DNA from: Halomonas sp. PR-M31
GTDB lineage: Bacteria > Pseudomonadota > Gammaproteobacteria > Pseudomonadales > Halomonadaceae
DNA length: 64,000 nucleotides
Direction: 5' to 3'
NCBI RefSeq assembly: GCF_001039575.1
Contig: NZ_JIBT01000028.1
Coordinates: 1 to 64,000, forward strand
Shown one piece after another: positions 47,458-58,713 of this stretch. Position 1 is the stretch's first letter. Each line of letters opens with the position of its first letter. Both the position numbers and the translations under genes were made by a program. The notes below the pieces were generated by a model. It ran no database searches. It saw only the letters and a list, made by a program, of their open reading frames with translations, and was not told the DNA's origin.

Positions 47458-47550
47458 GTCTTTGAGCCTTAAAAGACTGAGATCGGTTGGGATAAAATCC
47501 CGCGCCGGGCACAATGGCGGATTTGCTTGTTTGCACAACAGAGAGCCCGC

Positions 47551-48938
47551 ATGCGTTCCTCCACTCAACCCGGCGATTCATCTTCTACGGCATCCCGGAC
47601 TGTGCCCGCCAATCCTCTCCTGACCGGCCCCATCGCTTCCACCCTGTTTAAAAAATCCCTACCGGTGGTGGCCGGGTCGATCGCGATGCTGTTATTCAAT
47701 CTGGTGGATGCCTGGTTCATCGCGCGACTGGGCACCCAGCCTCTGGCAGCGTTCTCCTTTACCTTTCCGGTCTCCTTTGCCGCCATCAGTCTGGCGATCG
47801 GCATGGCCATCGGCACCTCGGCGGTGGTGGCAAGGCGTCTCGGGCATGGGGAAGTGGGCACGGTACGCCGACGTGCCACTGATGCTTTTCTTCTGGCGCT
47901 ACTGGTCGGCGTGGCGGTCACCTTGGCGGGACGAACAAGCGTAGTGCCGTTGTTCACGGCTTTGGGCGCCGACCAGTCGCTGATGCCCTACATTCAGGCA
48001 TATATGGACGTCTGGTATCTGGGGGCGGCGTTTGTCATCGCACCCCGAGTACTCAATAGCGTGCTGCGCGCCCAGGGCAACACCCTGATTCCCGGCATGA
48101 TGATGGGCGGTGCCGCGCTGCTCAATGCCATGCTCGACCCGGTATTGATCTTCGGTTTAGGGCCGATACCGGCGCTGGGGATGAGCGGGGCGGCCTTGGC
48201 CACGGTCATCAGCTGGGCTGCCATGACCTTGGCGCTGTTTGCTCAGCGTGACCTGCGAGCGTTGATGGATTTCGGCAGGTTCAAGCTCGCCGCGCTGATC
48301 GAATCCTGGCGCGAACTAGGCAGAATCGCACTGCCGGCGGCAATCACCAGCGTTTTTACTCCTATCGCCATGGCATTGGTGACGCGCATCGTTGCGGATT
48401 ACGGCCATGCGGCGGTAGCGGCCTCGGGGTCGGCACTCGCATCGATGCCATCGCTCAGATTGCAGTGCTGTCGCTGTCAATGACGCTATCGCCTTTTGTC
48501 AGCCAGAATCATGGCGCGGACCAGCCGGAACGGGTCAAGCGAGCGATTCTAGGCTGTTTCGTGTTCGTGCTCGTCTGGCAGCTTGGGGTTTGGATCGTAC
48601 TGCAGCTGCTGGCGCCCTGGCTGACCAGCAGCTATGCGCAGAACCCGGAGGTCGGCGAGGTGCTGCGGCTGTTTTTATGGTGGGTGCCGTTAGGCCTGGG
48701 TGCGCAAGGCGTGGTGATCCTGACCAACTCGTCTTTCAATGCATTGCATAAGCCTCGACGCGCTCTGGAACTCTCGGTTGTGCGCTTGTTCGTGCTCTTC
48801 GTGCCCTTGGCCTGGCTAGGCGGCCACCTAGGCGGGCCGCTGGGCATCTTCCTCGGTATGATGTCCGCCAATCTGATCATGGCGGCGATCTCCTGGCATC
48901 AGATGCAGCGCACGCTGCGCCGGCGGCTGAAGGTGTGA
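47551..48938 (+). pseudogene. MATE-family efflux transporter, frameshifted
   Basis: Restored length is about 462 aa from the ATG at 47551, with 12 hydrophobic segments and the MATE pattern (LFNLVDAWFIARLGTQPLAA, NSVLRAQGNTLIPG). The first frame ends at 48483 with unrelated residues, while another frame continues as VGTRIDAIAQIAVLSLSMTL to 48938. A missing G in the run at 48426-48429 (TCGGGG then TC) explains it, restoring AASGVGTRI. MATE proteins export cationic drugs using Na+ or H+; specificity is unknown. Confidence 0.85.
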
Positions 48939-48942
48939 GTCA

Positions 48943-49776
48943 CTAGCGAGGGCTGAAACGCCGCTGCAATCCCGTCTCCGCGATCATGCGAGTCGAGATC
49001 TCCTCGATGGAAAAACGGGTCGTATCGATGAAGGGCACATGATAGCGCCGGTAAAGCGCTTCCGCCTGTTGCACTTCCTGAAGGCACTGATCGATGGAGC
49101 AATAGCGGCTATTGGGCCGGCGCTCGCTGCGAATCTCCGAAAGGCGCCGCGGATCGATGGTCAGCCCAAACAGCTTGTGACGATGAGGCGCCAGCGACTT
49201 GGGCATCTTGAGCGAGCCATCTTCGTCGAGATCATCATCCGTGAGCGGGTAATTGGCGGCGCGGATGCCGAATTGGAGTGCCAGATAGAGCGAGGTGGGC
49301 GTCTTGCCGCAGCGGGACACCCCTACCAAAATGGTATCCGCTGTGTCGTATTGATGCACACGGGCGCCATCGTCGTTATCAAGGGCAAAATGCACCGAGT
49401 CGATACGGTTCATATAGACCTCATCCTGAGCGATGGCATGAGTACGGCCCACGGAATAGGAAGAATGGGTGCGCAACTCCTCTTCTAGAGGCACCAAGAA
49501 GGTGGTGAAAATATCCACCTTGAAGCCCGGCGCCTGGGAGATGATTTCGCGAATCGACTCATCGACGATGGTATCGATGATGATCGGTAATTCCCCGTCC
49601 CGCGCCGCGGTAGCATCGATTACTGCAGCCAGATTTTGCGCCTTCTCCGTCGAATCAATATAGGGTTTGGTTATCTTGGTGATTTCGACATTCTCGAACT
49701 GGGCCAGCAGGCTGCGGCCGAGGGCCTCGGCGGTGATGCCGGTCCCATCAGAGATGAAAAAAGCGGTGCGCGTCAT
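48943..49776 (-). CDS. ppsR: PEP synthase regulatory protein (bifunctional kinase/pyrophosphorylase)
   Basis: 277-aa DUF299 protein. [18 protein letters not shown] is the N-terminal block and [16 protein letters not shown] the P-loop. It inactivates PEP synthase by ADP-dependent phosphorylation of a Thr next to the catalytic His and reactivates it with phosphate. Its target ppsA is the divergent neighbour, which supports the assignment. Confidence 0.94.
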   Translation of the reverse strand: MTRTAFFISDGTGITAEALGRSLLAQFENVEITKITKPYIDSTEKAQNLAAVIDATAARDGELPIIIDTIVDESIREIISQAPGFKVDIFTTFLVPLEEELRTHSSYSVGRTHAIAQDEVYMNRIDSVHFALDNDDGARVHQYDTADTILVGVSRCGKTPTSLYLALQFGIRAANYPLTDDDLDEDGSLKMPKSLAPHRHKLFGLTIDPRRLSEIRSERRPNSRYCSIDQCLQEVQQAEALYRRYHVPFIDTTRFSIEEISTRMIAETGLQRRFSPR

Positions 49777-50108
49777 GGTGTACTTCCTCGACAGTGCTGA
49801 ACAATATGCCGCGTATTGTCTCGATTCAGCTGCACCGCCACAATCGCTTTCCCGCCTCTTGATGGCTTTTACGTTTCGAGATGAACGAGCGACTACAGGA
49901 AAACGAGCAAAACGAGGGCGTGTTGTAAAAATACTCCAGTGACTTCTCTATTAGACTAATGGCGAATAATACTTCCGATTTGCTAGGGTACCCAACATCT
50001 CAAAAAGCGTGTGCTGCCGTCTGTAGCGTCCTGTATCGACACAGCGGTGAACGATGATACAGCCAGCAGCGCAGGCGCTATCTATTTCACAACGACCTAG
50101 GGGGTCTC
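49777..50108. other. Divergent ppsR/ppsA intergenic region
   Basis: About 330 bp with no convincing gene. It must hold promoters for both genes. A weak TTGTAA (about 49924) with an AT-rich stretch downstream is the only promoter-like element seen for ppsA. A pair of 7-bp inverted repeats, CTGTATC (50031-50037) and GATACAG (50056-50062), lies in the ppsA leader. Confidence 0.4.
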
Positions 50109-52481
50109 TTGGAACAGTACATCGAATGGTTCGATCGTCTCGGCATGAACGATGTCGAGCGGGTAGGAGGCAAGAACGCCTCGTTGGGCGAAATGATCTC
50201 CAACTTGGCGGATGCTGGCGTCACCGTACCGGGCGGCTTTGCCACCACGGCCTTTGCCTACCGTGAGTTCCTGGCCCACGAAGGTCTCAACGAGCGTATA
50301 AACGACGCTTTGAACCGCCTCGACGTGGACGATGTAAAAGAACTGGCCCGGGTCGGCGCCGAGATTCGCCAGTGGGTCATCGACACGCCGCTGCCGCCGG
50401 CCTTCGAAAAAGCGCTGCAGGAAAGCTATCGGGAACTCGAATCCCGTCACGAAAACCTCAAGGTGGCAGTGCGCTCTTCCGCCACCGCGGAAGACTTGCC
50501 AGACGCCTCCTTTGCCGGCCAGCAGGAGACTTTCCTCAACATCGAAGGCTTCGAGAACGTCAAGCGCGCCGTGCACGAGGTATTTGCCTCGCTGTTCAAC
50601 GATCGGGCGATCTCCTATCGCGTACATCAGGGCTTCGATCATGCACTGGTCGCGCTGTCCGCGGGCATCCAGAAAATGGTGCGCTCCGAAACCGGCGCCG
50701 CTGGGGTCATGTTCACCCTGGATACCGAGTCCGGTTACCGCGACGCAGTCTTCGTGACCGGCTCCTGGGGGCTCGGCGAGACCGTGGTGCAAGGCGCGGT
50801 CAATCCGGACGAGTTCTACGTTCACAAGTCGACCCTGGCTGCCGGACGCCCCGCCGTGCTGCGCCGCACCCTAGGCTCCAAGCTGATTAAGATGACCTAT
50901 ACCGAGGATGCCTCTGCCGGGCGTTCCGTGCAGACCATCGACGTGCCGGCGGCGGATCGGATGCGCTTTTGTCTCGACGATGAAGACGTCATGGCCCTGG
51001 CGCGTCAGGCAATGACCATCGAGAAGCACTATGGCCGCCCCATGGATATCGAATGGGCCCGGGATGGGGATGACGGTAAGCTCTACATCGTGCAGGCCCG
51101 TCCGGAAACCGTGGTTTCCAATCAGGAAGGCGGCAAGCTCGAACGTTTCCAGCTCAAGGAAAAGGGCCGCCTGGTGGTATCCGGTCGAGCCATCGGTCAG
51201 CGCATCGGACGCGGTGCGGTCAAGATCATCGAGACCCCGGAGCAGATGGACAAGGTTAACAACGGTGACATCCTGGTCACGGACATGACCGATCCGGACT
51301 GGGAGCCGGTGATGAAACGCGCCTCCGCCATCGTCACCAACCGTGGCGGTCGTACCTGCCATGCGGCGATCATCGCCCGGGAGCTGGGGATAGCCGCGGT
51401 GGTGGGCTGTGGTGATGCCACGCGAGTGCTCACCGACGGTCAGGAAGTAACGGTTTCCTGCGCCGAGGGTGACACCGGCCACGTCTACGAAGGGCTGCTG
51501 GACTTCGACTGCAAGACCTCAAGCGTCGATGCCATGCCGGACATTCCCTTCAAGATCATGATGAACGTGGGCAATCCGGATCGCGCCTTCAACTTTGCCT
51601 CGTTGCCTAACGCTGGTGTAGGGCTGGCACGCCTGGAATTCATCATCAACCGTATGATCGGCGTGCATCCCAAAGCATTGCTGGACTACGCCACGCTGCC
51701 AACGGATCTGCAGCAGGTCATCGATGCACGCACCGCCGGTTACGCCGATCCGGTGAGCTTCTACGTCGACAAGCTGGTGGAAGGTATCTCTACCCTAGCG
51801 GCGGCGTTCTACCCCAAGCGGGTCATCGTGCGCATGTCGGACTTCAAGTCCAACGAGTACGAGAACCTGATTGGTGGCAAGCTCTACGAGCCCGGGGAAG
51901 AGAACCCGATGCTGGGTTTCCGCGGTGCCTCGCGCTACATCTCCGAGTCCTTCCGTCCCTGTTTCGAGCTGGAGTGCCAAGCGATCAAGCGGGTGCGTGA
52001 CGAAATGGGGCTGGATAACGTCGAGATCATGATTCCCTTCGTGCGCACCACGGATGAAGCCCGTGAAGTGGTCGAGCTGCTCGATACCGCCGGCCTCAAG
52101 CGCGGTGAGCGTGGTTTGCAGATCATCATGATGTGCGAGCTGCCGGCCAATGCGCTGCTGGCAGAGGAGTTCCTCGAGTACTTCGATGGCTTCTCCATTG
52201 GCTCCAACGATTTGACCCAGCTGACCCTGGGCCTGGATCGGGACTCGGGCATCGTGGCTCATCTGTTCGATGAGCGTAACCCGGCGGTGAAGAAGCTGCT
52301 GGCCATGGCCATCGCCGCCTGCAAGAAGCAGGGCAAGTATGTGGGTATCTGCGGTCAGGGGCCCTCGGACTACCCAGAGCTCGCCAAGTGGCTGATGGAG
52401 CAAGGGATCGATTCGGTATCGTTGAACCCAGACGCGGTGCTGGAGACGTGGTTCATGCTGGCGGGTGAAAAAATGGCCTGA
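50109..52481 (+). CDS. ppsA: Phosphoenolpyruvate synthase
   Basis: 790 aa beginning with TTG; a G-rich ribosome site precedes it and the start aligns with E. coli PpsA. It converts pyruvate + ATP to PEP + AMP + Pi for gluconeogenesis. N-terminal ATP-grasp domain ([21 protein letters not shown]), central phosphohistidine domain with the catalytic His in [14 protein letters not shown], and C-terminal PEP/pyruvate TIM barrel ([18 protein letters not shown]). The Thr before the His is the likely PpsR target. A strong terminator follows. Confidence 0.97.
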   Translation: MEQYIEWFDRLGMNDVERVGGKNASLGEMISNLADAGVTVPGGFATTAFAYREFLAHEGLNERINDALNRLDVDDVKELARVGAEIRQWVIDTPLPPAFEKALQESYRELESRHENLKVAVRSSATAEDLPDASFAGQQETFLNIEGFENVKRAVHEVFASLFNDRAISYRVHQGFDHALVALSAGIQKMVRSETGAAGVMFTLDTESGYRDAVFVTGSWGLGETVVQGAVNPDEFYVHKSTLAAGRPAVLRRTLGSKLIKMTYTEDASAGRSVQTIDVPAADRMRFCLDDEDVMALARQAMTIEKHYGRPMDIEWARDGDDGKLYIVQARPETVVSNQEGGKLERFQLKEKGRLVVSGRAIGQRIGRGAVKIIETPEQMDKVNNGDILVTDMTDPDWEPVMKRASAIVTNRGGRTCHAAIIARELGIAAVVGCGDATRVLTDGQEVTVSCAEGDTGHVYEGLLDFDCKTSSVDAMPDIPFKIMMNVGNPDRAFNFASLPNAGVGLARLEFIINRMIGVHPKALLDYATLPTDLQQVIDARTAGYADPVSFYVDKLVEGISTLAAAFYPKRVIVRMSDFKSNEYENLIGGKLYEPGEENPMLGFRGASRYISESFRPCFELECQAIKRVRDEMGLDNVEIMIPFVRTTDEAREVVELLDTAGLKRGERGLQIIMMCELPANALLAEEFLEYFDGFSIGSNDLTQLTLGLDRDSGIVAHLFDERNPAVKKLLAMAIAACKKQGKYVGICGQGPSDYPELAKWLMEQGIDSVSLNPDAVLETWFMLAGEKMA

Positions 52482-52505
52482 TCGCCTTCACAAGCAAGAA
52501 AAGCG

Positions 52506-52539
52506 CGCCCGGCTTATTTTCGAATAGGCCGGGCGTTTT
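52506..52539 (+). terminator. Intrinsic terminator after ppsA
   Basis: CGCCCGGC...GCCGGGCG stem, extended by TTAT/AATA pairing, followed by TTTT. Confidence 0.85.
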
Positions 52540-52560
52540 CATTGTCACTGTCAGCCGCTA

Positions 52561-54393
52561 TCAAGAACGCAGCCAGTTGCGAAGCTTTAAGAGTAATAGC
52601 TCACCGTCGCTGAGGGTTGCGCGTTCATCCAGTACTTCGTCAAGCAGATCGGGTCGGTCGGTGATGATGTTGTCGACGCCCAGATCGATCAGGCGCGACA
52701 TTTCGCCTTGGCCGTTTACCGTCCATGTATGAAGCTCATACCCGTGACGCTGGGCGGTTCTGACGGTACCCGGAGTGACCCGATTGTGGCGCAGTCCCAA
52801 GGCATCGAAGAGTCGTAAATCCATGCCGCCTCGCACGACGAATTGAGCGAAGAGCGCGGTGCGAAGCTGCGGCGCAAGCCGCTTGGCCTCGGCAAGTGCA
52901 ACCGGCGACAAGGAAGCCAGAATCACATTCTCATCGGGAACCTTTGATAGCCTGTCGATCACGGCGGCGGCAAGCGCCTTTTCATTCCCTCGAGCCGGTT
53001 TGAGCTCGACATAGAGCTTGATACGCCCTTTGGCCAGTCTGATGACTTCTTCAAGGGTGGGGATACGCATATCGACGAATACGTCTCCGAACCAGCTGCC
53101 TATATCGACCTGGCGTGCTTCTTCCAGGGTCATGTCGGACAAGGAGCGATTGAGCTTCGTCAGACGTCGAAGGTTATTGTCGTGAGAGATTACGACTTCG
53201 TTGTCTTGTGTCAGGCGCACATCGAACTCGATGTAATCTGCACCATCCTCGATGGCCTGCTCGAAGGCCGCAAGGGTATTTTCCGGCGCCTTGGCTGAGC
53301 TGCCGCGATGCGCGGTGATATCGACGCGATCGCGAATCTCGAAGCTTGTGAGTGCTGTTGCGGCCTGGCTTAACGCCAACGCCAGAATGATGGCCTCCGC
53401 CCCCCAGGCTACCCAGATCGGATAGCTGCTTTTGGGCGGCGCCTGAGGCCTGGGTTGGTGCTGTGCCAGGCGCAAATAGATGCAGGCTAGCAAGAGGCTA
53501 TTGACCGCCACACCGATGAAAGTGACTGCCAGGGTCAGAAGGACGTAAATGGTCAGGTAAGCAAGCATCGCCGGAATCAGTATCGTGCTGCGCTCCGGTA
53601 GCCAGCCCAACAAGGGTGAGATCGACGCATCAAACAAGTTGGTAATGCCTATTGGCAAGGCAATGATCACCAGTACTGGGAGAGCGATCGGTAGCGTCAG
53701 GCGCCGTTTGTTTCCTTTGGTCAGCTCGTGACTACGGGCCAATGCACGACGCGTCGATACGTTTTCAAGGATCAATACCGGCAGGGCCAGGGACCAGCGT
53801 AGATAAAGTCCTGCCGCGAACCGGAGCCAAAGCAGAACGAAGGGCAGGCCACAGGCCAGGAATAGCCACCACTCTCGTGGCTTGACCCGCAGCACATAGT
53901 AGCTTTCCATTCCCCCGAGCAGCCATTGATAAAGCACCACTAGCGCAATGAGAAAAGGCAGTGCCAGCAGCAAATGAATGGCGACTTGCAGCAGCGCCAA
54001 GATGGTGATGGCCATAAATCGTCGGGCAACGTTCCACAGTGCTTCCAGCGCAATGCGATAGCGGCTGGCGTCGGGGCGCACCGCAACCAGCATCATGCCA
54101 GCCTGTTGCAGAAACAGGATCAGAAAGGCAGTTCCAATGGCGACCAGCAACCAGAGCAATCCCATCGGGGAAAGCGCGATATCGAGTAATTGACCATTGG
54201 TGAACACGGGACGCCCGATACGCTTCAGCAGCGCGGCCAGTGCTGTCGCGGATGCGGGCAGCAGCAAAGTGGTCGCCAGTAGCGTAAAGAACAGATGGTA
54301 GGCAAGCAGGGGTCGCCAGTGTTCGCGTAGCGAAGCCGTCACCGCCGTCAGCAGATGATGGGGCGTTAATATATGAGAGGGTTGATCAGACAT
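52561..54393 (-). CDS. Membrane glycerophosphodiester phosphodiesterase
   Basis: 610 aa with two parts. Residues 1-345 hold about eight hydrophobic helices, similar to the glycerophosphodiesterase membrane domain. Residues 350-600 are a GDPD TIM barrel: TAHRGSSAKAPENTLAAFE (catalytic His and metal Glu), IEFDVRLTQDNEVVISHD (second His) and YVELKPARG. It would hydrolyse glycerophosphodiesters to glycerol-3-phosphate, probably at the membrane face. Ends near the ppsA terminator; monocistronic. Confidence 0.9.
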   Translation of the reverse strand: MSDQPSHILTPHHLLTAVTASLREHWRPLLAYHLFFTLLATTLLLPASATALAALLKRIGRPVFTNGQLLDIALSPMGLLWLLVAIGTAFLILFLQQAGMMLVAVRPDASRYRIALEALWNVARRFMAITILALLQVAIHLLLALPFLIALVVLYQWLLGGMESYYVLRVKPREWWLFLACGLPFVLLWLRFAAGLYLRWSLALPVLILENVSTRRALARSHELTKGNKRRLTLPIALPVLVIIALPIGITNLFDASISPLLGWLPERSTILIPAMLAYLTIYVLLTLAVTFIGVAVNSLLLACIYLRLAQHQPRPQAPPKSSYPIWVAWGAEAIILALALSQAATALTSFEIRDRVDITAHRGSSAKAPENTLAAFEQAIEDGADYIEFDVRLTQDNEVVISHDNNLRRLTKLNRSLSDMTLEEARQVDIGSWFGDVFVDMRIPTLEEVIRLAKGRIKLYVELKPARGNEKALAAAVIDRLSKVPDENVILASLSPVALAEAKRLAPQLRTALFAQFVVRGGMDLRLFDALGLRHNRVTPGTVRTAQRHGYELHTWTVNGQGEMSRLIDLGVDNIITDRPDLLDEVLDERATLSDGELLLLKLRNWLRS

Positions 54394-54415
54394 GAAACAA
54401 GCGTCTCATTACATG

Positions 54416-54441
54416 GCAAGCATGACAAATGCCATGCTTGC
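54416..54441. other. 9-bp hairpin between rraA and the GDPD gene
   Basis: GCAAGCATG / CATGCTTGC with an 8-nt loop. No T-run, so it is a weak rraA terminator or a processing signal at best. Confidence 0.35.
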
Positions 54442-54477
54442 AGGAGAGCTTGTGGAAAGGCGTTTATAGTCTATGGC

Positions 54478-54966
54478 TCAGTCGTCCAGCGCCAGGCGTT
54501 CTTTTGCAATCAAAATGCCGTTGTTATCGGCGTATAGCCACTGCCCCGGGTGAACGGTAACTCCGGCAAAGGTAACGGGAATGTCGCGCTGCCCTTCGCC
54601 ACGTTTCTCGCTGCGTCTTGGATGAGCACTCAAGGCCTGCACGCCAAGCTCGATCTCCGCCAGTACCTCCACGTCCCGCACGCAGCCAAACATGACAACC
54701 CCGGCCCAGCCATTGGTCGCGGCCTTTTCCGCGAGCATATCGCCGAGCATCGCACAGCGCAGCGAGCCGCCAGCGTCCACCACCAGCACCGCTCCGTCAC
54801 CGGGTTCGCTCACCGCTTCCTTGACCCGAGAGTTGTCCTCGAAGCACTTGACGGTCTTTATCGGACCATGAAAGGCATCAATGCCCCCAAAGTTGGCAAA
54901 CAGAGGATCAAGAATCTGAACGTCCGGATAAGCATCGCAGATATCCGGTGTAACAATAACGGGCAT
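54478..54966 (-). CDS. rraA: Regulator of RNase E activity A (RraA)
   Basis: 162 aa, the standard RraA length. [24 protein letters not shown] opens the fold and the [20 protein letters not shown] and [14 protein letters not shown] blocks are diagnostic. RraA binds RNase E and slows RNA decay. It lies 37 bp downstream of the outer-membrane protein gene and may be read from its promoter. RraA-like folds also include HMG aldolases, but the close match favours RraA. Confidence 0.92.
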   Translation of the reverse strand: MPVIVTPDICDAYPDVQILDPLFANFGGIDAFHGPIKTVKCFEDNSRVKEAVSEPGDGAVLVVDAGGSLRCAMLGDMLAEKAATNGWAGVVMFGCVRDVEVLAEIELGVQALSAHPRRSEKRGEGQRDIPVTFAGVTVHPGQWLYADNNGILIAKERLALDD

Positions 54967-55003
54967 GGCAGGCTCCTTGAGGTTGTCGTTGTCCTTGCGG
55001 CGC

Positions 55004-55609
55004 TTAGAATTTATAGCCTACCGAGGCGGTAAACGTATCGATCTTGTAGTCACTGTCGAAGTCATAGCGCTCGTATTCGGCCCGCACCAGCAGCGGATCG
55101 AAATCGAACTGAGCGCCGGCGCCATAGACCGGATCGGCGCCATCCTGATCATCCAGATCTGCATTCACGCCGCGCAGGCTGCCCTTGGCGTCGGTTTCCC
55201 ATTTGGCGATACCCGCCTTGGCAAACAGCGTGAACCAGGAGGTGATGGGCAACTTGCCCAAGGCGCTTACTCCGTAGGCATAAGAATCCAGACTGGTACT
55301 ATCACCTTCAATGCTTTTAATACGAGTGCGTCCGAGATCCGTATAGAAGAGTTCAGTTGCGAAATAGGGGTTGAACTCGAAGCCCACGAAACCCTTGAAG
55401 ACATTATCGTCGTCATCGTGGAGATCGAAATCGTCGATACCATCGGAGATGAAGTCACCTACATCGCCGCCGCTGTTTTTCAAAGAGCCAAAGCCCGTGC
55501 CAATTCCAACATACAAGCCATCTGCGTTAGGCGCTGCCATTACCAATGGGGCAAAGGTAAGCATGACGGTAGACGCGCAAGAGGCGGCCACCAGTGTCTT
55601 GAGTTTCAT
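55004..55609 (-). CDS. Outer-membrane beta-barrel protein (OmpA/OmpW-like small barrel)
   Basis: 201 aa. A Sec signal ends at VMAAP. About eight amphipathic strands with aromatic girdles follow ([43 protein letters not shown]), ending in a terminal Phe recognised by BAM. It is strongly acidic in the loops ([10 protein letters not shown]). The role is unknown: a small porin or adhesin-type barrel. Its promoter holds a perfect 15-bp palindrome, so a specific repressor or activator is likely. Confidence 0.85.
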   Translation of the reverse strand: MKLKTLVAASCASTVMLTFAPLVMAAPNADGLYVGIGTGFGSLKNSGGDVGDFISDGIDDFDLHDDDDNVFKGFVGFEFNPYFATELFYTDLGRTRIKSIEGDSTSLDSYAYGVSALGKLPITSWFTLFAKAGIAKWETDAKGSLRGVNADLDDQDGADPVYGAGAQFDFDPLLVRAEYERYDFDSDYKIDTFTASVGYKF

Positions 55610-55704
55610 GGGTACACTCCGAGATATTAACGCCAGCGGAATCCGTGATCATCAAACGGCACGCTGACAAGAACCGGCTTGTCGTCGGTAGATCGTTAGG
55701 CCTG

Positions 55705-55733
55705 AAATTAATCCGAACACTGTTCGGTTACAA
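55705..55733 (-). promoter_or_regulatory. Promoter of the outer-membrane protein gene with a palindromic operator in the spacer
   Basis: Minus strand: -35 TTGTAA (55733-55728), 17-bp spacer, -10 TAATTT (55710-55705). The spacer contains the perfect palindrome CCGAACACTGTTCGG at 55713-55727. The position between -35 and -10 is typical for TetR-type repressor sites. Confidence 0.65.
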
Positions 55734-55766
55734 GGTTGAAAGCCTCAAACAGCGTAAATTTTTGTT

Positions 55767-55798
55767 ATAAAAAAAGCGCTCCGATCAACGGAGCGCTT
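55767..55798 (-). terminator. Intrinsic terminator after acnB
   Basis: AAGCGCTCCG / CGGAGCGCTT stem, 5-nt loop, followed by seven T on the minus strand. Confidence 0.9.
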
Positions 55799-55858
55799 CT
55801 GTGGTCGATTCGGAACCGCAAGGATTCCATCGATGTTGCGAGCATCGGAATCGATAGG

Positions 55859-58462
55859 TCATGCTTCCTGTGCGACAGGAATCACGTTTGAGGCTGCCTT
55901 CTGAAACGCCTCGATCTCATGAAAATTCATGTACCGGTAGATCTCTCCGGCCATGGCGTTGAACTCGCCCATGTACCCCTGGTATTCCTCGACCGTGGGG
56001 AGGCGACCCACGACCGCGGCGACTGCCGCCAGTTCTGCTGAGGCCAGGTAGACATTGGCACCATCTCCCAGACGATTGGGGAAATTACGGGTCGAGGTCG
56101 AGACCACGGTGGACTTTGGTGCTACGCGAGCCTGGTTGCCCATGCACAACGAACAACCCGGCATTTCCATCCGTGCGCCTGCGCGCCCATAAATCCCGTA
56201 GTAGCCTTCCTCGGTCAACTGATGTTGATCCATCCGGGTCGGCGGCGCCAGCCATAGACGCGTCTTTAGATTACCTGCCGGTTGCTTTTCCAGCAACTTC
56301 CCGGCGGCACGAAAATGGCCAATATTGGTCATGCAGGAGCCGATGAAGACTTCATCGATCTTCTCACCGGCAACCTCTGAAAGCAGCCGTGCATCGTCCG
56401 GGTCGTTGGGCGCGCACAGCACCGGCTCGGTAATGTCCGCAAGATCGATTTCGATGATCTCGGCGTACTCCGCATCCGCGTCGGCACGCATCAGGCTTGG
56501 ATTGGCCAGCCACTCCTGCATTGCCAGAATGCGACGCTCCAGAGTACGACGATCGCCATAGCCATTGTCGATCATCCATTTGAGCAGCGTGACGTTGGAG
56601 GTCAGATACTCGCTGATGCTCTCTTCGGAAAGCGTGATGGTACAGCCGGCGGCACTACGCTCCGCGGAGGCGTCTGAAAGCTCAAACGCCTGTTCGGCGG
56701 TGAGATCCTCAAGCCCTTCGATTTCCAGTACTCGGCCGGAGAAAGCGTTCTTCTTGCCGGACTTCTCGACGGTCAACAAGCCTTGCTTGATGCCATACAG
56801 CGGAATGGCATGAACCAGATCCCGCAGGGTGATGCCGGGCTGGCGCTTGCCCTTGAAGCGCACCAGGATCGATTCCGGCATGTCCAGGGGCATGACGCCG
56901 GTGGCCGCGGCAAAGGCGACGAGACCCGAGCCCGCAGGAAACGAAATGCCCATGGGGAAGCGGGTGTGAGAATCACCGCCGGTGCCCACGGTGTCCGGCA
57001 GCAGCATACGGTTGAGCCAGGAGTGGATGATGCCGTCTCCCGGGCGCAGCGAAACGCCGCCGCGATTCATGATGAAGTCCGGCAGGGTGTGATGAGTTTC
57101 CACGTCCACGGGCTTAGGATAGGCGGCAGTATGACAGAACGACTGCATCACCAGATCCGCCTGGAAGCCAAGACAGGCCAGATCCTTCAATTCGTCCCGA
57201 GTCATGGGGCCAGTGGTGTCCTGAGAGCCGACGGTGGTCATTTTCGGCTCGCAGTACATGCCCGGGCGCACGCCTTCCATGCCGCAGGCCTTGCCGACCA
57301 TTTTCTGGGCCAGAGTGAATCCCTTGCCGGTATCCGCGGGCTGCTCCGGCGTCTTGAATACCTCGGATGGACCCAGGCCGAGTTCGCTGCGCGCTTTGTC
57401 CGTCAGGCCGCGGCCGATGATCAATGGAATGCGGCCACCGGCACGCACTTCGTCGAGAATGACGCGAGTCTTGAGTTCAAACGTGCTCAGCACCTCGTTG
57501 GTATCGTGCTTGCAGACCTTGCCTTCATAGGGGTAGACATCAATGACGTCACCCATGGCCATCTTGGAGACGTCCATCTCGATGGGCAGGGCGCCGGCAT
57601 CTTCCATAGTGTTGAAGAAGATCGGCGCTATTTTGCCACCGAAGCAGAAGCCGCCGGCCCGCTTGTTGGGCACGAAGGGAATGTCGTCGCCGAAGAACCA
57701 CAGCACGGAGTTGGTGGCGGACTTGCGCGAAGAGCCGGTGCCCACGACGTCGCCCACGTAGGCCACCGGATAGCCCTTGGCCTTGACCGCTTCGATCTGC
57801 TCGAGGGGCCCCTTGGTGCCGGGCTCGAGTGGCTCGATACCCTCTCGGGGGTTCTTCAACATGGCATTGGCATGCAGCGGGATGTCCGGGCGGGACCAAG
57901 CATCCGGCGCCGGTGATAGGTCGTCGGTATTGGTTTCGCCGGGTACTTTGAAGACCGCCAGAGTGATCTTGTCGTCGAGCTTGGGTTTGGCCAGAAACCA
58001 CTCGGCCTCGGCCCAGGATTGAAGAACATCCTTGGCAATCGCATTGCCCGTCCTGGCGCGTTCGGCCACGTCGTGAAAGGCATCGAACATCAGCAAAGTA
58101 TGCTTGAGCTGTTCGCCGGCCTCCTTGGCAAGCGCCTCGTCATCAAGCAGCTCCACCAGAGTCGTGATGTTGTAGCCGCCCTGCATGGTACCCAGCAACT
58201 TGACCGCATGAATCTTGTCGATCAGCGGTGACTCGACTTCTCCTCTGGTGATAGCGCTCAAAAATCCCGCTTTGATGTAAGCCGCTTCATCGACACCCGG
58301 CGGTACACGATCGGTGATCAGCTCCAACAAGAACTGCTCTTCTCCTGGAGTGGGCAATTTGAGCAGTTCGATCAGCGCGATTGTCTGCTCCGCATTCAGC
58401 GGCTTGGGGGGTACTCCGCTGGCGGCACGCTCCTCGGCGTGATGACGATAGGCTTCAAGCAC
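55859..58462 (-). CDS. acnB: Aconitate hydratase B
   Basis: 867 aa from the GTG at 58462 ([16 protein letters not shown]), which has AAGGA eight bases upstream and aligns with the E. coli AcnB start; a 77-residue longer frame is rejected. The HEAT-like N-terminal domain is followed by swivel and catalytic domains. Cluster cysteines are visible in [15 protein letters not shown] and [12 protein letters not shown]. Citrate/isocitrate isomerisation in the TCA cycle; AcnB may also bind mRNA when its cluster is lost. A promoter and terminator flank it. Confidence 0.96.
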   Translation of the reverse strand: MLEAYRHHAEERAASGVPPKPLNAEQTIALIELLKLPTPGEEQFLLELITDRVPPGVDEAAYIKAGFLSAITRGEVESPLIDKIHAVKLLGTMQGGYNITTLVELLDDEALAKEAGEQLKHTLLMFDAFHDVAERARTGNAIAKDVLQSWAEAEWFLAKPKLDDKITLAVFKVPGETNTDDLSPAPDAWSRPDIPLHANAMLKNPREGIEPLEPGTKGPLEQIEAVKAKGYPVAYVGDVVGTGSSRKSATNSVLWFFGDDIPFVPNKRAGGFCFGGKIAPIFFNTMEDAGALPIEMDVSKMAMGDVIDVYPYEGKVCKHDTNEVLSTFELKTRVILDEVRAGGRIPLIIGRGLTDKARSELGLGPSEVFKTPEQPADTGKGFTLAQKMVGKACGMEGVRPGMYCEPKMTTVGSQDTTGPMTRDELKDLACLGFQADLVMQSFCHTAAYPKPVDVETHHTLPDFIMNRGGVSLRPGDGIIHSWLNRMLLPDTVGTGGDSHTRFPMGISFPAGSGLVAFAAATGVMPLDMPESILVRFKGKRQPGITLRDLVHAIPLYGIKQGLLTVEKSGKKNAFSGRVLEIEGLEDLTAEQAFELSDASAERSAAGCTITLSEESISEYLTSNVTLLKWMIDNGYGDRRTLERRILAMQEWLANPSLMRADADAEYAEIIEIDLADITEPVLCAPNDPDDARLLSEVAGEKIDEVFIGSCMTNIGHFRAAGKLLEKQPAGNLKTRLWLAPPTRMDQHQLTEEGYYGIYGRAGARMEMPGCSLCMGNQARVAPKSTVVSTSTRNFPNRLGDGANVYLASAELAAVAAVVGRLPTVEEYQGYMGEFNAMAGEIYRYMNFHEIEAFQKAASNVIPVAQEA

Positions 58463-58567
58463 GATGGGATCCTTTTCGATGGTCAGGTAGCCATGGACGA
58501 AACCGCGACGAGGGGGCGTCATCGGCGCAGAATGAGCGCTTACAAGGTTTCGCTTATGGGGGCATGC

Positions 58568-58596
58568 ATGGTACGAGAAATTGTCGACAATGTTAA
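58568..58596 (-). promoter_or_regulatory. Likely acnB promoter
   Basis: Minus strand: TTAACA (58596-58591), 17-bp spacer, TACCAT (58573-58568). Predicted start about 100 nt before the GTG. Confidence 0.5.
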
Positions 58597-58713
58597 GCAA
58601 GCCATCTCTCCAGCTGATTCGACGTTGGTTTGGCTCAGAATCACGCTTTTTACTTTTTTGTCTGTCGCTGGCCAAGGCTTGGCGCGCTACCATGGTTTAC
58701 CGAGGAGAATAGA

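Noticed and set aside
49667-49942. 91-residue open frame on the plus strand between ppsR and ppsA
   Set aside because: It begins antisense inside ppsR, has no recognisable domain and poor start context; treated as a shadow.
56783-57916. 377-codon open frame antisense to acnB
   Set aside because: Long high-GC shadow frame without domain similarity; acnB on the other strand is certain.
55859-58693. AcnB with a 77-residue N-terminal extension
   Set aside because: The extension has no family support, while the GTG at 58462 has a good ribosome site and matches AcnB; the extra stretch also contains the promoter.
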